From NCBI GenBank assembly GCA_038501785.1, contig JBAMJR010000083.1, positions 80,001-144,000 on the forward strand: a DNA stretch of 64,000 nucleotides, in the 5' to 3' direction. This stretch comes from Myoxocephalus aenaeus. Lineage: Eukaryota; Chordata; Actinopteri; Perciformes; Cottidae. A program made the position numbers and the translations under genes. Positions 30,835-42,734 of the stretch are shown piece by piece. How positions within the stretch are numbered: position 1 is the stretch's first letter; every line of letters begins with the position of its first letter. Below the pieces are notes generated by a model. That model was not told where the DNA came from and did no database searches. It saw only the letters and a program-made list of their open reading frames with translations.

Positions 30835-32444
30835 ATGGGAAGGAGAAGTCATGAGGAGTTAGGAGAAGACAACCGCGGTGAATCCGACTCCACTTTCACT
30901 GATCACGTGGTTAAATGCGACGGCAGGCGCATTTTCGTGACGTCAGTCTGCAGCGTTGAAACTACAATGTTTAGGAGATTAACTACAAAACTGATGGTGG
31001 TGGATTTTCCTCCAAGGCGCAATGAAGAAATGGATCTTCAGGACCACTTGCGACAGGAGTTCCGTCGTGTGGCTGCGTATGAAGGTATGTTTAAAGAGAT
31101 GTGATGTATGAAGAGTTGCATGTGTACCAGTTATATGCATATGCTGTTTCTATAATGTAAGTTATGTTTATTGAATTAACACATGTTTATATATACGTCC
31201 ATATGTTGTAATATAGATATACATGTCTTATAGTATAGTCTTTATAAAAATAGCATCATTGCTTTGTGTCCAAGACTTTTGCCAAGCATTTCAGTAATTC
31301 ATGCTTTTTCCTTGTCGTTTTAAGGAGTCCGGTACTGCTGTGTTGCTGACCGTTTTCCATTGCACAACAGTGTGTTGTGGTGCAGAGATAGCGCGAGTAA
31401 AATATGCTAATGTTATGTGCAAAAGTGTGATGAACACATGTTTGTAGATCATAGCAATCAATTAATGGCAGATTAATATTTATTTTCAAGTAGTCTATGT
31501 GTAAAGTAATGTCTCTATTATTGAATTGCAGGTCCATTTGAATGACAGTGAAGGGAAGCCCATCTTGGCAGACTCTATCTGGTCTGCTGCTCATGACCAC
31601 CTGCGGAGGAAGGCGGCAGCTTGTCCCCCAAAGCCTGATGTTTCCCCCAAGGCATCACCTCCTGCGCGCAACTGTTCAGTTGGAGATGGCAACAAGGTAA
31701 AAGATTGCTCATTCTGTAGCTGATTGTTCAAAGACGTATTGAGTATCATGTAACGGTCAAAGGAGACACATTTGTTTAATATAAGAAATGTTATTGTCAT
31801 AACAGAGGCGCCATTCTGGGGAACCAGAGCAGTCGTGTGCACCCAAGAGGAGGGTTGCGCATAAGCCGGTATGTCATGCTTCATATATTTACTGTAAAAA
31901 CTATATATTAGAGGAATCTTTGTATGGATAGGTTCTGTGTGTGTGCATGGTGTCAATGACATTATTTCTGCTTTATATTTACAGGTTACCAGGGAATGTT
32001 CCGTTCAGCTGAGGTTCAGCACGGTGATCTTGGCTGCGCTGGAAGCATCGCATTACCCATCACAGCTTCCCAGTCCAACAGAGAGCCCAGCAGTTGTTTC
32101 ACAATGCAGAAAGGTAACGTGCAAGTACATTTTCTGTCTGTCGGTCTTTGTGAGTTTTTTGTTATAAAGTTGCAAGTTGTGCTTTTCACTTTAGAAATGT
32201 CGCCTGGAACTCCAACAGAAGGCAGTTTTAGAGGTGAATCACACAGAGGAGCAGGTGTGTGTTGTTTTGTTAAGTCTTTGATTTGAGACTATATATAGTG
32301 TGTTATGACATCATTGTAAGTTAATGAATAAATACATGTTTGTAAATGTTCTTTGTTTCTGTTTCCATAGTTGCCAATCCCCCAGGCTATGAAGTGTCGC
32401 CAACGTCTCCTGACAGGGCTCTGTTAGTGGATGTGAATGCAGAG
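30835..32444 (+). CDS. Small 5' exons of the Helentron-associated gene
   Basis: A possible first exon (30835-31084) ends at GTATGT. Then come 31532-31696, 31806-31868, 31985-32113, 32195-32254 and 32371-32444. All are bounded by AG and GT, and the second to fifth hold whole numbers of codons, so those introns are phase 0 and one frame runs through them into the exon starting at 32625. Introns are only 81-180 bp. The products are short, basic and Ser/Pro-rich (PKRRVAHKP could be a nuclear signal). The first exon is out of phase with the second, and the exon at 32371 has lost one base relative to its tandem duplicate at 32625. I do not recognise a domain here. Confidence 0.55.
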
Positions 32445-32513
32445 GTTTGTGTACTTAAGTATTTGTAAATGAGTTAACAGCATCCTTTACGAATAAAATT
32501 TGTTTGAAAGTGC

Positions 32514-32544
<31 letters not shown>

Positions 32545-32624
32545 CGCGTACGAGTTTGCTTATATCATTGTCAATGACAGAATAAAGACATGTTTTTTAA
32601 TGTTCTTTTTCACTGTCTTGTTAG

Positions 32625-34614
32625 GTGCCAATCCCCCAGACTGTGGAAGGTTCTCCAACATCTCCTGCCAGGGCTCTGCCAGTTGATGCGAGAGAGAATA
32701 TCCATCCTACGGGCTGCACCTCAAGCTCCAGCAAAGGTCAGAGCGATAACCAATCAAATGCGTGCATCTGTTCAGAGAACAGGCAATCAGCGGTCGTTGC
32801 TGGTACTGCTTTAAGAAAAGCAGCAGCACATTCTGGCAGAGGTCTTGCGTGTAGTGTTGTTGCTGCAATCAAACATGTGATTACTCTTGTATGCACATGG
32901 GTGGGAGCAGATGTTGATAGCATACATGCAGAAGGCAGGAAAATGGCGTGGAATGTAACAGCAGAGGAATTGGGTGCGTTTCTGAAGCAGAATGCTGTGT
33001 TTGGCATGAACTGGGCAGTTGATTTGGGAATGCCAGAAAGCTACAACTTGCAGGGGTTGAGCGATGAGACTGCGTTGAGTGCTCAATTGAAGGAACTACT
33101 TGATAGAGATGGAATGGTTCTATTGAGCCTTAACCACGCAGTGAGTGTTGTTGTTCAACATGGGGAGTACTATGTGGTGGTGGACTGTGGCGTGCGTAAT
33201 GCGGATGGGCTGTCATCTGAATTTGGCTCTGGTGTGGCTGTCTTCAACACATCCATGTTGGATCTGATGCATTACATTCGAGTTCTGAAGAGCTCTGTAA
33301 ACGCAGGCCGCTGTGGTATTCACAGCATTTCAGTGAAAGTAAGACCAGCTGAAACTGACACGGCGTGTGCTACAGGGTTTACAGACAGTGAAGTCAGTGA
33401 TGATAAACATTCAGTCAGCTGTGATGGTGATGTTGAGGGAGGCAGTTCTGTCAGGCAAACATGGCATGGTAAAAGTGTAAGGGGATCCTTTCACCAGGGG
33501 GATGACAGGTTTCCAGTTGGAGGAGTTCAGTGCATGGCCATAGCGCTGGTAGGTTTAGCAAAACATAGTAGCAAGAGTGTTTTGTCATGGCAGCCAAAAG
33601 ATCTGGACAGTGTTGGAAGTAGGTGACAAGTTGTACACAAGCCTGTACGACGGTTTGAGAGCAAAGGCTCTCCTAACGAAAAAAACCCTAACCTCTAATT
33701 GGCTGTGTGTTCCTGAGTTGCCCAAGGAGGGAGTTATTGACGGACATGACGACAACTTTGCGGCAGGAGTTGTAGATGTGGCTGACAGTGAGAATATAGA
33801 TAATGGTGTCCACACCACTCTTCCTCGTGCACTGGAGAAAACATTCTCAGGATACAGCACATGTCTGCTGACGCTGTGTGGCTATACGTGTGCAATCATT
33901 CATGAAACTGGACCGTATGCAGTGGTTGACTCACATGCGCGCAGCGCTAGTGGCATGGTTGATGGAGAAAGAAAGAGTGTTGTTGTGTACTATTCTTCAC
34001 TCGATGGTGTATACCAGCACATTCGCAATTTGTCTAGAGGGTTTGGTAATCGGGCAAAGTCTTTTGAGTTGAGTGGAGTTTGTGTCACTGAGACTCCTGC
34101 GAGTCCAACCTCCGCACCACAAATATGTTCTGTCAAAGCTTCAGCAACACATGAGCTTGGCCTGGGTGCTTCACAACAACTTCCTCAGGTTACAAAAGCA
34201 GCACAACATGATCTGGCTTCTTCACAACTTCTTCCCCCGCTTGCAAAGCCAACAGTGACGTGTACTATTCCTATAACATTTGGAAGTCTGGGTTTTGATG
34301 TTGACATACCACACAATACCAGAAGTGAGAAGCGTTCACGAGTGACACCGAGTTGTACAAAGTCTGATCAGAATGAGAGTGATTTGGGGTCAGCAGAAAA
34401 GGTACCAAACATTAATGTTAAAACATCTGACGACAATTCAGAAGGAGAATTTGTCCGTGAAGTTGTACATGAGGACTTTGACTTTACACCAATTTCTGAT
34501 CGTGTGTCACAAGCTCTATGCCAAGATTTAAAAATCCAGTGTACAAAAACACATGAAGTGGATCGTACATGTTTTGGTCCATTAGGGGTTCCATGCAAAA
34601 AAAAGAGCGTGTAG
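32625..34614 (+). pseudogene. Tandem C76-like cysteine-protease domains, one frameshift
   Basis: The reading frame begins right after an intron (TTGTTAG acceptor) and is open for 1.0 kb, then needs one frame change near 33600-33615 to continue to 34614, about 660 codons in all. Two related domains follow each other. Domain 1 (about 32830-33330) has LACSVVA at the Cys position and VVDCGVRNADG. Domain 2 (about 33500-34060) has GGVQCMAIALVG and VVDSHARSASG. Cys followed by Asp-x-His matches the peptidase C76 fold of herpesvirus large tegument protein deubiquitinases, a domain that also appears in fish transposon proteins. The frame ends at a run of eight A residues just before the OTU domain, so all were once one polyprotein. 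Function in the element is unknown; removal of ubiquitin is a guess from the family. Confidence 0.6.
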
Positions 34615-35074
34615 TTGCTGATGGTAATTGTTTCTTTCGAGCTCTCTCAAGCTGTAAGTGGAAGGCAAAAACATCATGATAGTTCGACGAGCTATTGTTA
34701 GACAGTTGGAAATGAATGTCAACCTCTATGTCAGTTTTTTATTAAGGTCTGGGAATTCAGTATCACAGTACATCAAAGCTTCTCGAATGAAAAATGCCAA
34801 GAGTTGGGCAACAGAAGTTGAAATACACGCAGCAGCTGATGTATTAGGAGTCAACATATTTACATTTCTAGCTGGGAAATGGCTAAAATATAGTTGCAAC
34901 ACACTGTATGAACACAACATATACTTGGAAAATCGTGCTGTAATCATTTTGAAAATGTTCTTTGCGTGCGTCTACCTGGATTGCAAAGTGGTTATGACAT
35001 ATGCAAACCCAACACTTCATTGTCCAAAACTAGATCACAAATGGAAAATACAACCCAGTGTCAAAGTACATTAG
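34597..35074 (+). pseudogene. OTU-type cysteine protease of the Helentron
   Basis: After a run of eight A residues the frame VVADGNCFFRALS gives the OTU catalytic Asp and Cys. After another frame change, WATEVEIHAAADVLGVNIF and the GKWLKYS and IYLENR blocks match the rest of an OTU domain; the final His region is degraded. OTU domains are a regular component of Helentron/Helitron2 proteins. At least two frame changes lie within 100 bp. Confidence 0.75.
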
Positions 35075-35099
35075 AAACCATGCAAAATGACACCTCCTG

Positions 35100-37620
35100 C
35101 ACAGCTGCCATGGAATCTGATTCTGATGACGCTGGTGTACATCCATTTAATGATGAAATGTACGTGAACGCATGCACTCTAAATACATCGTCTGACACAA
35201 AGTACATGCTTAGGAGCAAGAGTAAAGATGCGTGTAATGATTTAAGTGGGGGACAACGTAAAAGAAAAGAGTGTTGGGGTTAGGTTGCCTTCAAAGTATG
35301 TCAAAAACAAGCGGGCGATCCTAAAGAAGATGTGTTATGATCTAAACGAAACTTGTCAGCAACGCTGTAAAAATGCTTCCAAGAATAAGTATTTAGCATA
35401 CAAGGATCAAATAAAAACAAACAAGTCAACTGAAATACACATTAGATGATATTTGTAATGAAAAGGCAAAAACAAAAAAAGAGTATAATCAAATACCAAC
35501 TGAATGCTTTGCATAGAGAATCCGCCAAACAGGCAAGTATAACTAAATATCAACTGAATGTAGTACATCAGCAAAAAGTCATTGTTCACAGTAAATTAAA
35601 ATACAAACACAATCATGTGCACCGTCAGAATGTTAGAACAAGAAGTAACAATACGTACCATGAAAATCCTCAACATAGACGTGTTATAATGGCTATAAGC
35701 ATAAAAAGGCAAACAAAAAAAGAAAACACTAAGAATTTTAACTTTGTTATGGAGCAGTTTTTGGCCAAAGTCGAAAATGGTCCAGATTTTGTCTGTTGTG
35801 TTTGCCATAGATTATTGTTTGAATATCAGGTTGTGCATTGTAAAAGAGATAATTTTTAAAATAAACTAACATTGGTGAATGCAGATAAATGCATAAACTA
35901 TGACTATGTCCAAAAATGTAATGATGCTTGTGCATCACTTTGCCAAAGTTTGGAGACAGCTAGTGGTCACCTGTGGATATGCCACACTTGTCATTCTAAA
36001 CTTAAGGGTGAAGTACCAGCTCAATGTACAGTTAACAATTTGTCATTAGATCCCATTCCAACAGCATTAGCATGTCTAAATAATTTAGAACAACATCTCA
36101 TAGCACTTCATATTCCATTTATGAAAATGTTAGCCTTGCCCAAAGGTGGACAAAATGATGTACATTGACCAGTAACGTGTGTTCCAGCCAACATCGTGCA
36201 AACCACGAAATTGCTTCCTCAAACAGATACTGATGAATCTCTTTTGCGTGTAAAACTCAAACTAACATATAAAGGGTATTGTGAGTATAAATCTGTTGAT
36301 CCCATGCATGTAAGACGAGCCTTACATGTTTTGACACAAAGTAACCTTCATTATAAGGATGTACAATTTAATGAAGAGTGGGTGAATGAATTTGCCAGAC
36401 AACAAAATAGTGACATGGAGGACAAAGAGAGTGATGTAAATATGGAAACTGGTAAAATACGCGCCAAGACAAATGATGATGAGCTTCTGCATGATAAACA
36501 ACAGCACTGTACGTTTCAGGACACCTGTCTTATGCCAGTGGATATTGGGCAAGAAATGCTAGATCAGTATTTTGATAATGTATTGAATATAGCTCCATCT
36601 GAAGGCAATAATCCAGTGAGATTATTTACAGATCTCTCAAATGAAGCAAAATGCTTCCCTGTGTTGTTTCCACAAGGAGAGAATACATATCATACAAGTA
36701 GGGAAACACGATTGACATTGTCTAAGTATATAAATGCACGAATATTACATGCCGATGGTAGGTTTGCTCAGAACGTTGAGTACATCTTTTATGCCCAGTA
36801 CATATCTGAAATTCAACAGGTTTGATCAAGCGTATCCATAGCTTTACGCAAGGGGAGAGGACGTTGTGATGGGAAAAACATATTGGCAGACGAGGACTCT
36901 TTGAAAGCACTATTGAGGTTCGATGATGGCTATCGATTCCTTAAACCGATTCGTGGTACTCCAGCATTTTGGCAGGGAGCTCAGAAAGATTTGGTGGCAT
37001 GTGTTTGCCAACTAGGTATCCCAACTTGGTTTTGTTAATTTTCATCAGCAGATCTGCGATGGTCAAATCTCCTTTGTAGTATATTGAAACAACAGGGTAT
37101 AACACAAGCTGTAGCAGATCTGCAATGGGCAGACAAGTGTGAGCTCTTGCGTTCTAGTCCTGTTACTGCAGTGCGGATGTTTGATTATCGCTGGCATATC
37201 TTTTTGAAGGCCGTACTTATGTCCCCATCAAATCCAATTGGACATATAAAAGATTATTTTATTGTGTAGAATTTCAACAACGTGGTTCACCTCATGTACA
37301 TAGTTTGTTCTGGATTGAGATTGCACCTCCAAAAAAAAAAAAAAAAACGATAAAAACACAGACGACGAGGTGATTGAGTTTGTTGACAAGTATGTCACAT
37401 GTGAATTGCCGTCACATGATAAATTCCTTGTTAGACACTGTAACGTCTGTGCAGCAGCATTCCAAAACCTGTAGGAAAAAGAATACTGTTTGTCGATTCA
37501 ATTTCCAAGACCACCATCTAACCGCACGTTCATAAATCGTAGTACACCTGAACAGAATGGCCCCAAAACATGCAAGTGTGTTGACAATAGCATGAAACCA
37601 TGTGAGTGTGTCATTAAAAA
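35100..37620 (+). pseudogene. Helentron N-terminal zinc region and HUH Rep domain
   Basis: A basic Lys/Asn-rich stretch (35250-35720) leads to FVCCVCHRLLFE, a zinc-binding motif typical of Helitron proteins, then to a block with LNNLEQHLIALHIPFMKM (about 36080-36130) of the DUF6570 type. Next is the Helitron-like N domain (FPVLFPQGENT, LTLSKYINARILHADGRFA; 36650-36800). The Rep metal-binding HUH motif is HVHSLFW at 37293-37313. Rep nicks and joins single-stranded DNA in rolling-circle transposition. Stops and frame changes occur near 35279, 36165, 36825, 37037 and 37268, and an A17 run near 37330 also breaks the frame. Confidence 0.82.
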
Positions 37621-37639
37621 TGGAGAATAAATAAACAGA

Positions 37640-40030
37640 AAATGTTTTCCAACAAAGACTTTATGGCCAAAGTAAAGACTGCTCTTTCAGATGACACAGT
37701 AAAATATGATTCTGTGAATCAATTGTTTGACAGTGTCGGTTTGAATCAGGATACTTTAAGATGCTTACAAATGTGTGGGGAAAAATACACATGTCCTGAA
37801 GAGACAGGTGGATGAGGTATGGGTCAATCAATATAATAGTTCCATCTTAAAATGTTGGAATGCAAATTTGGACATACAATATGTTGTTTACACATACATA
37901 GTGCATATCATTTCATACATTTCAAAAGCAGAACAAGAAATTGGACTATTGTTGGGCAATGCACAAAAAGAAGCCTCCACACAAGGGAACGTTGATGCTA
38001 AAGAAGCAATGAAGAAATTAGGCAGTGTATACTTGCACAACAGAGATGTCTGTGCTCAAGAGGCAGTCTATATAGTTATTAATTTGCATCTTAAAGAATG
38101 CTCTCGGAAAGTTGTATTTGTCCCAACAGGAGAGAATATAGTCAAAATGAGTTTGCCATTAAGTGTTATAAAGGAGAAAGCTCAATACAAAGAGCTAAAG
38201 TCAGAAGATATGTGGATGACTGGCACAGTTGAGAGGTATAAAAAGTGGCCAAAAGATGACACCTTTAATAACATGTGTTTAGCAACATTTGCGTCAGACT
38301 ACAGAGTTTTGACCAAAAATGAAACGGCAAAAAACAAAATTGGTCTAATCAACAATTTGGGGTACGCAAGCAAAAGAACACGAACACAACCACAACCTGC
38401 AGTCATACGCTATGCACGTTTTTCTGAAACAAAGTGTCCAGAAAACTTTTATCAGAGTATACTTCAGTTATTTTCACCATACAGAGTAGGTGTCCAGTTA
38501 AAACCAAGAACCTTTGAAACATTTGAACAGTTCTATATGGCTGGTATAATCCAATACACTGATGGCTCCAGTCTTTCCGTCAAAACAGTTGTTGACAGAA
38601 ATAGGTGTGTCATTGAAATCGATGCTGATGTGTTAGATAGTGTCCAAAGCACTATTAAAACTGAAGGTGCCATAGAGGATGCCTGGTGTGAAATGTGCCC
38701 TGTACAAGAACTTGAGCGCTTAGAATGCGAAGAAGAAATTAAAAACCAGGAACAGATAGAGGAAGGAGACCCAGAATATATTCCAGATCTATCAGTTAGT
38801 AAACAACATGCACATCTTGAAAAAAAATAACTACATACTGTCTAGAGATGACGGGTTAGCACTGATCCGATCATTGAATGAATTACAAATGGCAACATTT
38901 AATAAGATAAGGAACTGGTGTTTGGACAAAGTCAATGGAGAAAATCCAAAACCACTTTACACTTTCATTACAGGTGGTGCAGGAACAGGCAAAAGCCATT
39001 TAATTAAGGCTATCCAATACGAAGCAATGCGTTTACTGGCACCAACTTGTCAAAATCCTGACGACACTTGTGTAGTCTTAACAGCTCCAACTGGGATTGC
39101 TGCCTACAATTTACATGCAGCTACAATTCACAATACATTTAATATCGGAACAAGCATTCAGCTGCCATACACACCTTTAGGGGAGGAGAAACTCAACGCA
39201 CGATTTAGTTCTCTGCAGATTGTAATTGTAGAGGAGATTTCCATGGTAGACAATAAATTGCTCACATATATATTCATGGTCGACTACGTCAAATCAAACA
39301 AACTGGAGACTTATCCCCATTTGGAAAAGTTAGTGTAATAGCCGTTGGTGATTTCTTCCATCTGCCTCCAGTGAAAGGAAAATCACTTTGTATTGATATT
39401 GCAGCTGATCATTTATGTCCAACCTTTTCCACATTGTGGAGCTGAAAACAATTGTCAGGCAAAAAGAGCAAACTTTTGCAGAGCTATTGAATCCCTTAAG
39501 AGTACGATCAAAAGACAGCCCAATGTTGCCAAATGACATGCAGATCTTGAAACGATGTGAAACAGGTGAGGATAGCCCATATTTGCACATTTACCCTACA
39601 AATGCGCAAGTAAATGAGCACAATGTGAAACGGTTATTCCAATTTTGTCCGGAATATATTGTAATAAATGCTCAGGATTATGAAAATAATCCCAAAACAG
39701 CTAAGAGAGAGTTGAAAAGAAAGAGTCATGCCAAAGTGTTTCAAACATGTTTAAGTGAAAAACTGCTTTTGGGGAAAAATGCTCGAGTAATGCTCACAAA
39801 ATGTTTTGATGTTATGGATGGTCTTGTTAAATGGCGTATGTGGCACCGTAACATAATAACTTCAAGCAATAACATTTTCCCTCAAATGATTTATGTTGAA
39901 TTTGATGATAAACTAGTTGGCACACTGCGCAGAAAACAAAGTGCACCACTCTCACCACAATCCATAACTTCCACAGGTATCAAACCTGAAGAAGATCATG
40001 TCACCACTAATGGAGGTTTGCGACGACAAT
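37640..40030 (+). pseudogene. Helentron Rep C-terminal motif and Pif1-type helicase
   Basis: The Rep motif 3 region reads HIISYISK at about 37904-37927. The long ORF from 37775 continues to 38830, followed by a frame change into the helicase. The helicase has Walker A GGAGTGKSHLIK (about 38972-39007), APTGIAAYNLHAATIHNTF and Walker B-type IVIVEEISMVD. After a further change of frame come VGDFFHLPPVKG, IVRQKEQTFAELLN and GLLVGKNARVML-like blocks (the copy here reads LLLGKNARVML). The conserved GGLRRQF is present at about 40011-40031, where homology stops. The later motifs that normally follow (the HKVQG and SRV regions) are missing, replaced by unrelated sequence. Confidence 0.85.
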
Positions 40031-42110
40031 TCGTCGCACTCGGTTCGCTCATGCGCACTGGATCCGCCCCGCATCCGGATCGCGGACAGTCAAACGGCGG
40101 ATCCGCCTCGGCTCCGCACACAGCGGAGCTTTCCCCCAATTCGGCAAACATGTGCTTTCGGGTGCATTACCGCCACCCACTAATCTGGTGTGTGGACTAA
40201 GGAATGTACAACCCTAAACGAAAACCAGACAAAAACCAAACAAAAAAAGATAATTAATTAAATATTATAATTAATTTAAAAAAATAAAAATAAAAATAAA
40301 TAAATAAATAAATCAGGCTGCAGGCAGTTAACTGGCAGCGCATTAGGACCCCAAAGCGCCAATAAAGCATCAGCCGGACGTTCGCCCATGCAGTCTTTTC
40401 CTGAACGCAGATTTTGAGCAGCTCCTAATTGTTTGGTGACTGATTTGGTAAGTTAAAAGTTCTTTCTTTCTTTTTTAAAATATGTTTAAGCATGAGTGAA
40501 AGTTAGAAACATGATTTCTAAATGTGTGGACCCGCTGCGGATCCCATGCGGGCCGCACACAGCCACGTGCGCTTCCCCCCCAATTCCGGCTAACGTTTCA
40601 CTTAAAATATTGATAACATTTTCAGCTGATTGAATGGTGTCAAGTTAAGCTTTAACTTCTTACCTTTCGAGCGAAATATTGTTTTAATTTTTAGAGTTAG
40701 TTTTAACTTTACTAGAGCCAGTAAAAGGACGCTAACACCGGTAAATTAGCCGTGAGCTAATTCTATCCTCGTAGTGAACACTCGGCGCTGCTGTTTTTTT
40801 GGGGATATTAACTTGTTTCAGGGCCACCAAAATGCAGTCAACACATCCAGGATCGTAGTTATGTCCTTCACGATAAGATATCACGTTTCAACAACTCCAA
40901 ACTATGCAATAAAAGCTCCGTAATTTCGGAGATACTTTTCAGAGTAAAGATTGTCGCCTGAGCGTCGCCCGAGCGTTCTTACTGCTTTCTCTCATTAAAG
41001 TCACTTTCCTATAGTATTTAGACATGTAAACGTCCATATAGATAACACGTAGATTCTTTGATATGTATAAAGTAATACTAATTACATTTTCCTGGCGACC
41101 GCTGACGAAAATGCTGCAAAAAGACCGGAAACTGCGTCACGTCGGCTACGTCCGGAAATGGCTAACGGGAGCTAACGGCGTCCGTGAAAGGGTCTAGTGA
41201 CGTTAGCTGAGATCACTATCCATTTCTGCTAACAGTTGTATTAACAAATGTATAACTCAGCTCATTAAGCTCATTAAATAAATGCATTTGGTGTACTAGA
41301 AATCTTTAGTGGAAAATTGAATGCACCTCGGGTGAACTGGATGAAGGTTCGTATGTTAACCTTCTTACACCTTCAAACCTTTACCTGGATATTAACGTTA
41401 AATGTCCTCCTGAATATTTCCTCTTGAACGCAGACTAACCTGAGCAGCAGCTGATCCAGCAGAACCCCAAAGAACCCCACAATCACAGCTATCTAACTGG
41501 ATGCTACATTGACTGCAAATACTTTGTGTAAGTCACTTGTCTTTTTAATGTGTACAACAAGCCTATTATTGCTGTTCAATCACATTTTTAAAGTATACCT
41601 CATGTTTTCAAAAATTCACATCCAACAGAACGTTATATTTCTGTGACTGACACTGTTTCTTTCTTTCCTTGCTAATTCAGGATGTTCCACTTGATCGAGT
41701 TTGTTACCAATAAAATGGTAGCAGTGGTGCCACAAATCTGGTGTGTGAATGGTCGCTGCTTTTGGCCACCTTACGCGAACGACAGCAGAGTGGAAAAGTC
41801 AGTCCAAAAAGCAGAAAAACCTGGACCTGACTGGAAAGCATTTGACGTCAGGATAATTAAATCATTGAGTATGCTAATTATCTTAATAAGCTATCTAATA
41901 ACAATTGGCAGTTTTAAATTGAGAGCAAAAATAATTAACCCTGTCATGTTATGTACGGGGGGAAAACATTTTAATCACATTGTTCAGTTTATAAATCTGG
42001 ACGCAAGACAAAAGATGAAAAAATATATGTCTTGCAACACCTCTGATCTACAATCAGAAGAGGAAGAGGGAATTCCTCCCAAAAGAAAGCATATTGCAAC
42101 GTGAGTAAAT
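40031..42110 (+). other. Foreign segment inside the Helentron, with a DUF4806-like exon
   Basis: The segment separates the helicase from the endonuclease. It starts with CpG-rich sequence in which a phrase with GCGGATCC...CCGCACACAGC...CCCCCAATTC recurs (40085-40145 and 40535-40590), and continues through a promoter-like GCTAACGG-rich stretch. An ATG at 41682, right after an AATTCAG acceptor, opens a frame FHLIEFVTNKMVAVVP...WPPYANDSRVEKSV. The frame ends with TSDLQSEEEEGIPPKRKH at a GTGAGT donor (42101). Both blocks resemble the N-terminal part of the many DUF4806-type fish proteins, with an intron apparently still between them. It looks like a 5' gene fragment captured by or inserted in the element. 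Confidence 0.45.
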
Positions 42111-42119
42111 ACATAGATG

Positions 42120-42734
42120 TACACAATTTACACAACGTTTGCCCATTCACTGTATTGCTGTAACAGAAACATGGCTACCTGCTTCTTCCTCTCCACAAAC
42201 AATCAACATTGATGGTTTTAGTTTTCATAGCTGTCCTCGAAGTGCATCATATACTAGCAGCGATCCGTCATTGATTGCCTTGCAAAACCAGCATCATGGT
42301 GGTGTTGGCATGTACAATGCCAACAACTTGACATACAACATTATTACTCCACCAAATGTCAATTTAGAATGTCTGGTGTACAACTGTGTTACCGACAACA
42401 TATTGATAGCAATCATCTATCGGTCACCATCATATCCCATGGCATTTTTTAAAGCACACTTAAACAAACTGCTTGAAATCTTGGATCCAATAAGTGATAC
42501 AATTGCTGTCATGGGAGATTTCAATGACAACATTTTGACACTCAACAATGTCATTTTATGACAAATAAAGGGTATAAGCAAGATGTCTCTCAACCCACTA
42601 CTGGCAAAGGCACATTAATTGACCATGTGTACATTAAAACAACACAGTATGACACACAAACCATCGTACTGCCAGCATATTTCAGTGATCATGATGCAAT
42701 TGTATGTTTGTTTTCACATAAAACGGCTCACTAA
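42120..42734 (+). pseudogene. Helentron apurinic-like endonuclease domain
   Basis: The frame from about 42139 shows the LINE-type endonuclease motifs: AVTETWL (catalytic Glu), NLECLVYN, IAIIYRSPSYP and VMGDFNDNIL. A frame change near 42560 leads to LIDHVYIK and YFSDHDAIVC, the final Asp-His motif, and a stop at 42732-42734. Helentrons differ from other Helitrons by carrying such a domain at the C terminus of RepHel. The N-terminal beta strand before ETWL is short or missing, cut by the foreign segment upstream. Confidence 0.8.

Larger units (their letters stand above)
30835..42734 (+). mobile_element. Helentron-type rolling-circle element, decayed
   Basis: All parts are on the plus strand and in the order expected of a Helentron/Helitron2: N-terminal exons, cysteine-protease domains, OTU, zinc-finger region, HUH Rep, Pif1 helicase and a C-terminal apurinic-like endonuclease. 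The RepHel-endonuclease fusion separates Helentrons from canonical Helitrons. The element has many stops and frameshifts and a 2.1-kb foreign segment (about 40030-42110) in place of the last helicase motifs. I could not place the termini, so the range covers coding parts only. Confidence 0.8.

Noticed and set aside
33369..34614. Endogenous herpesvirus fragment, because of the tegument-type protease
   Set aside because: The same reading direction continues into OTU, Rep and Pif1 helicase, with no other herpesvirus gene; it belongs to the Helentron.
41682..42104. Complete host gene inside the Helentron
   Set aside because: Only N-terminal exon-like blocks are seen, with unspliced sequence between and no downstream exons; treated as a captured or inserted fragment.
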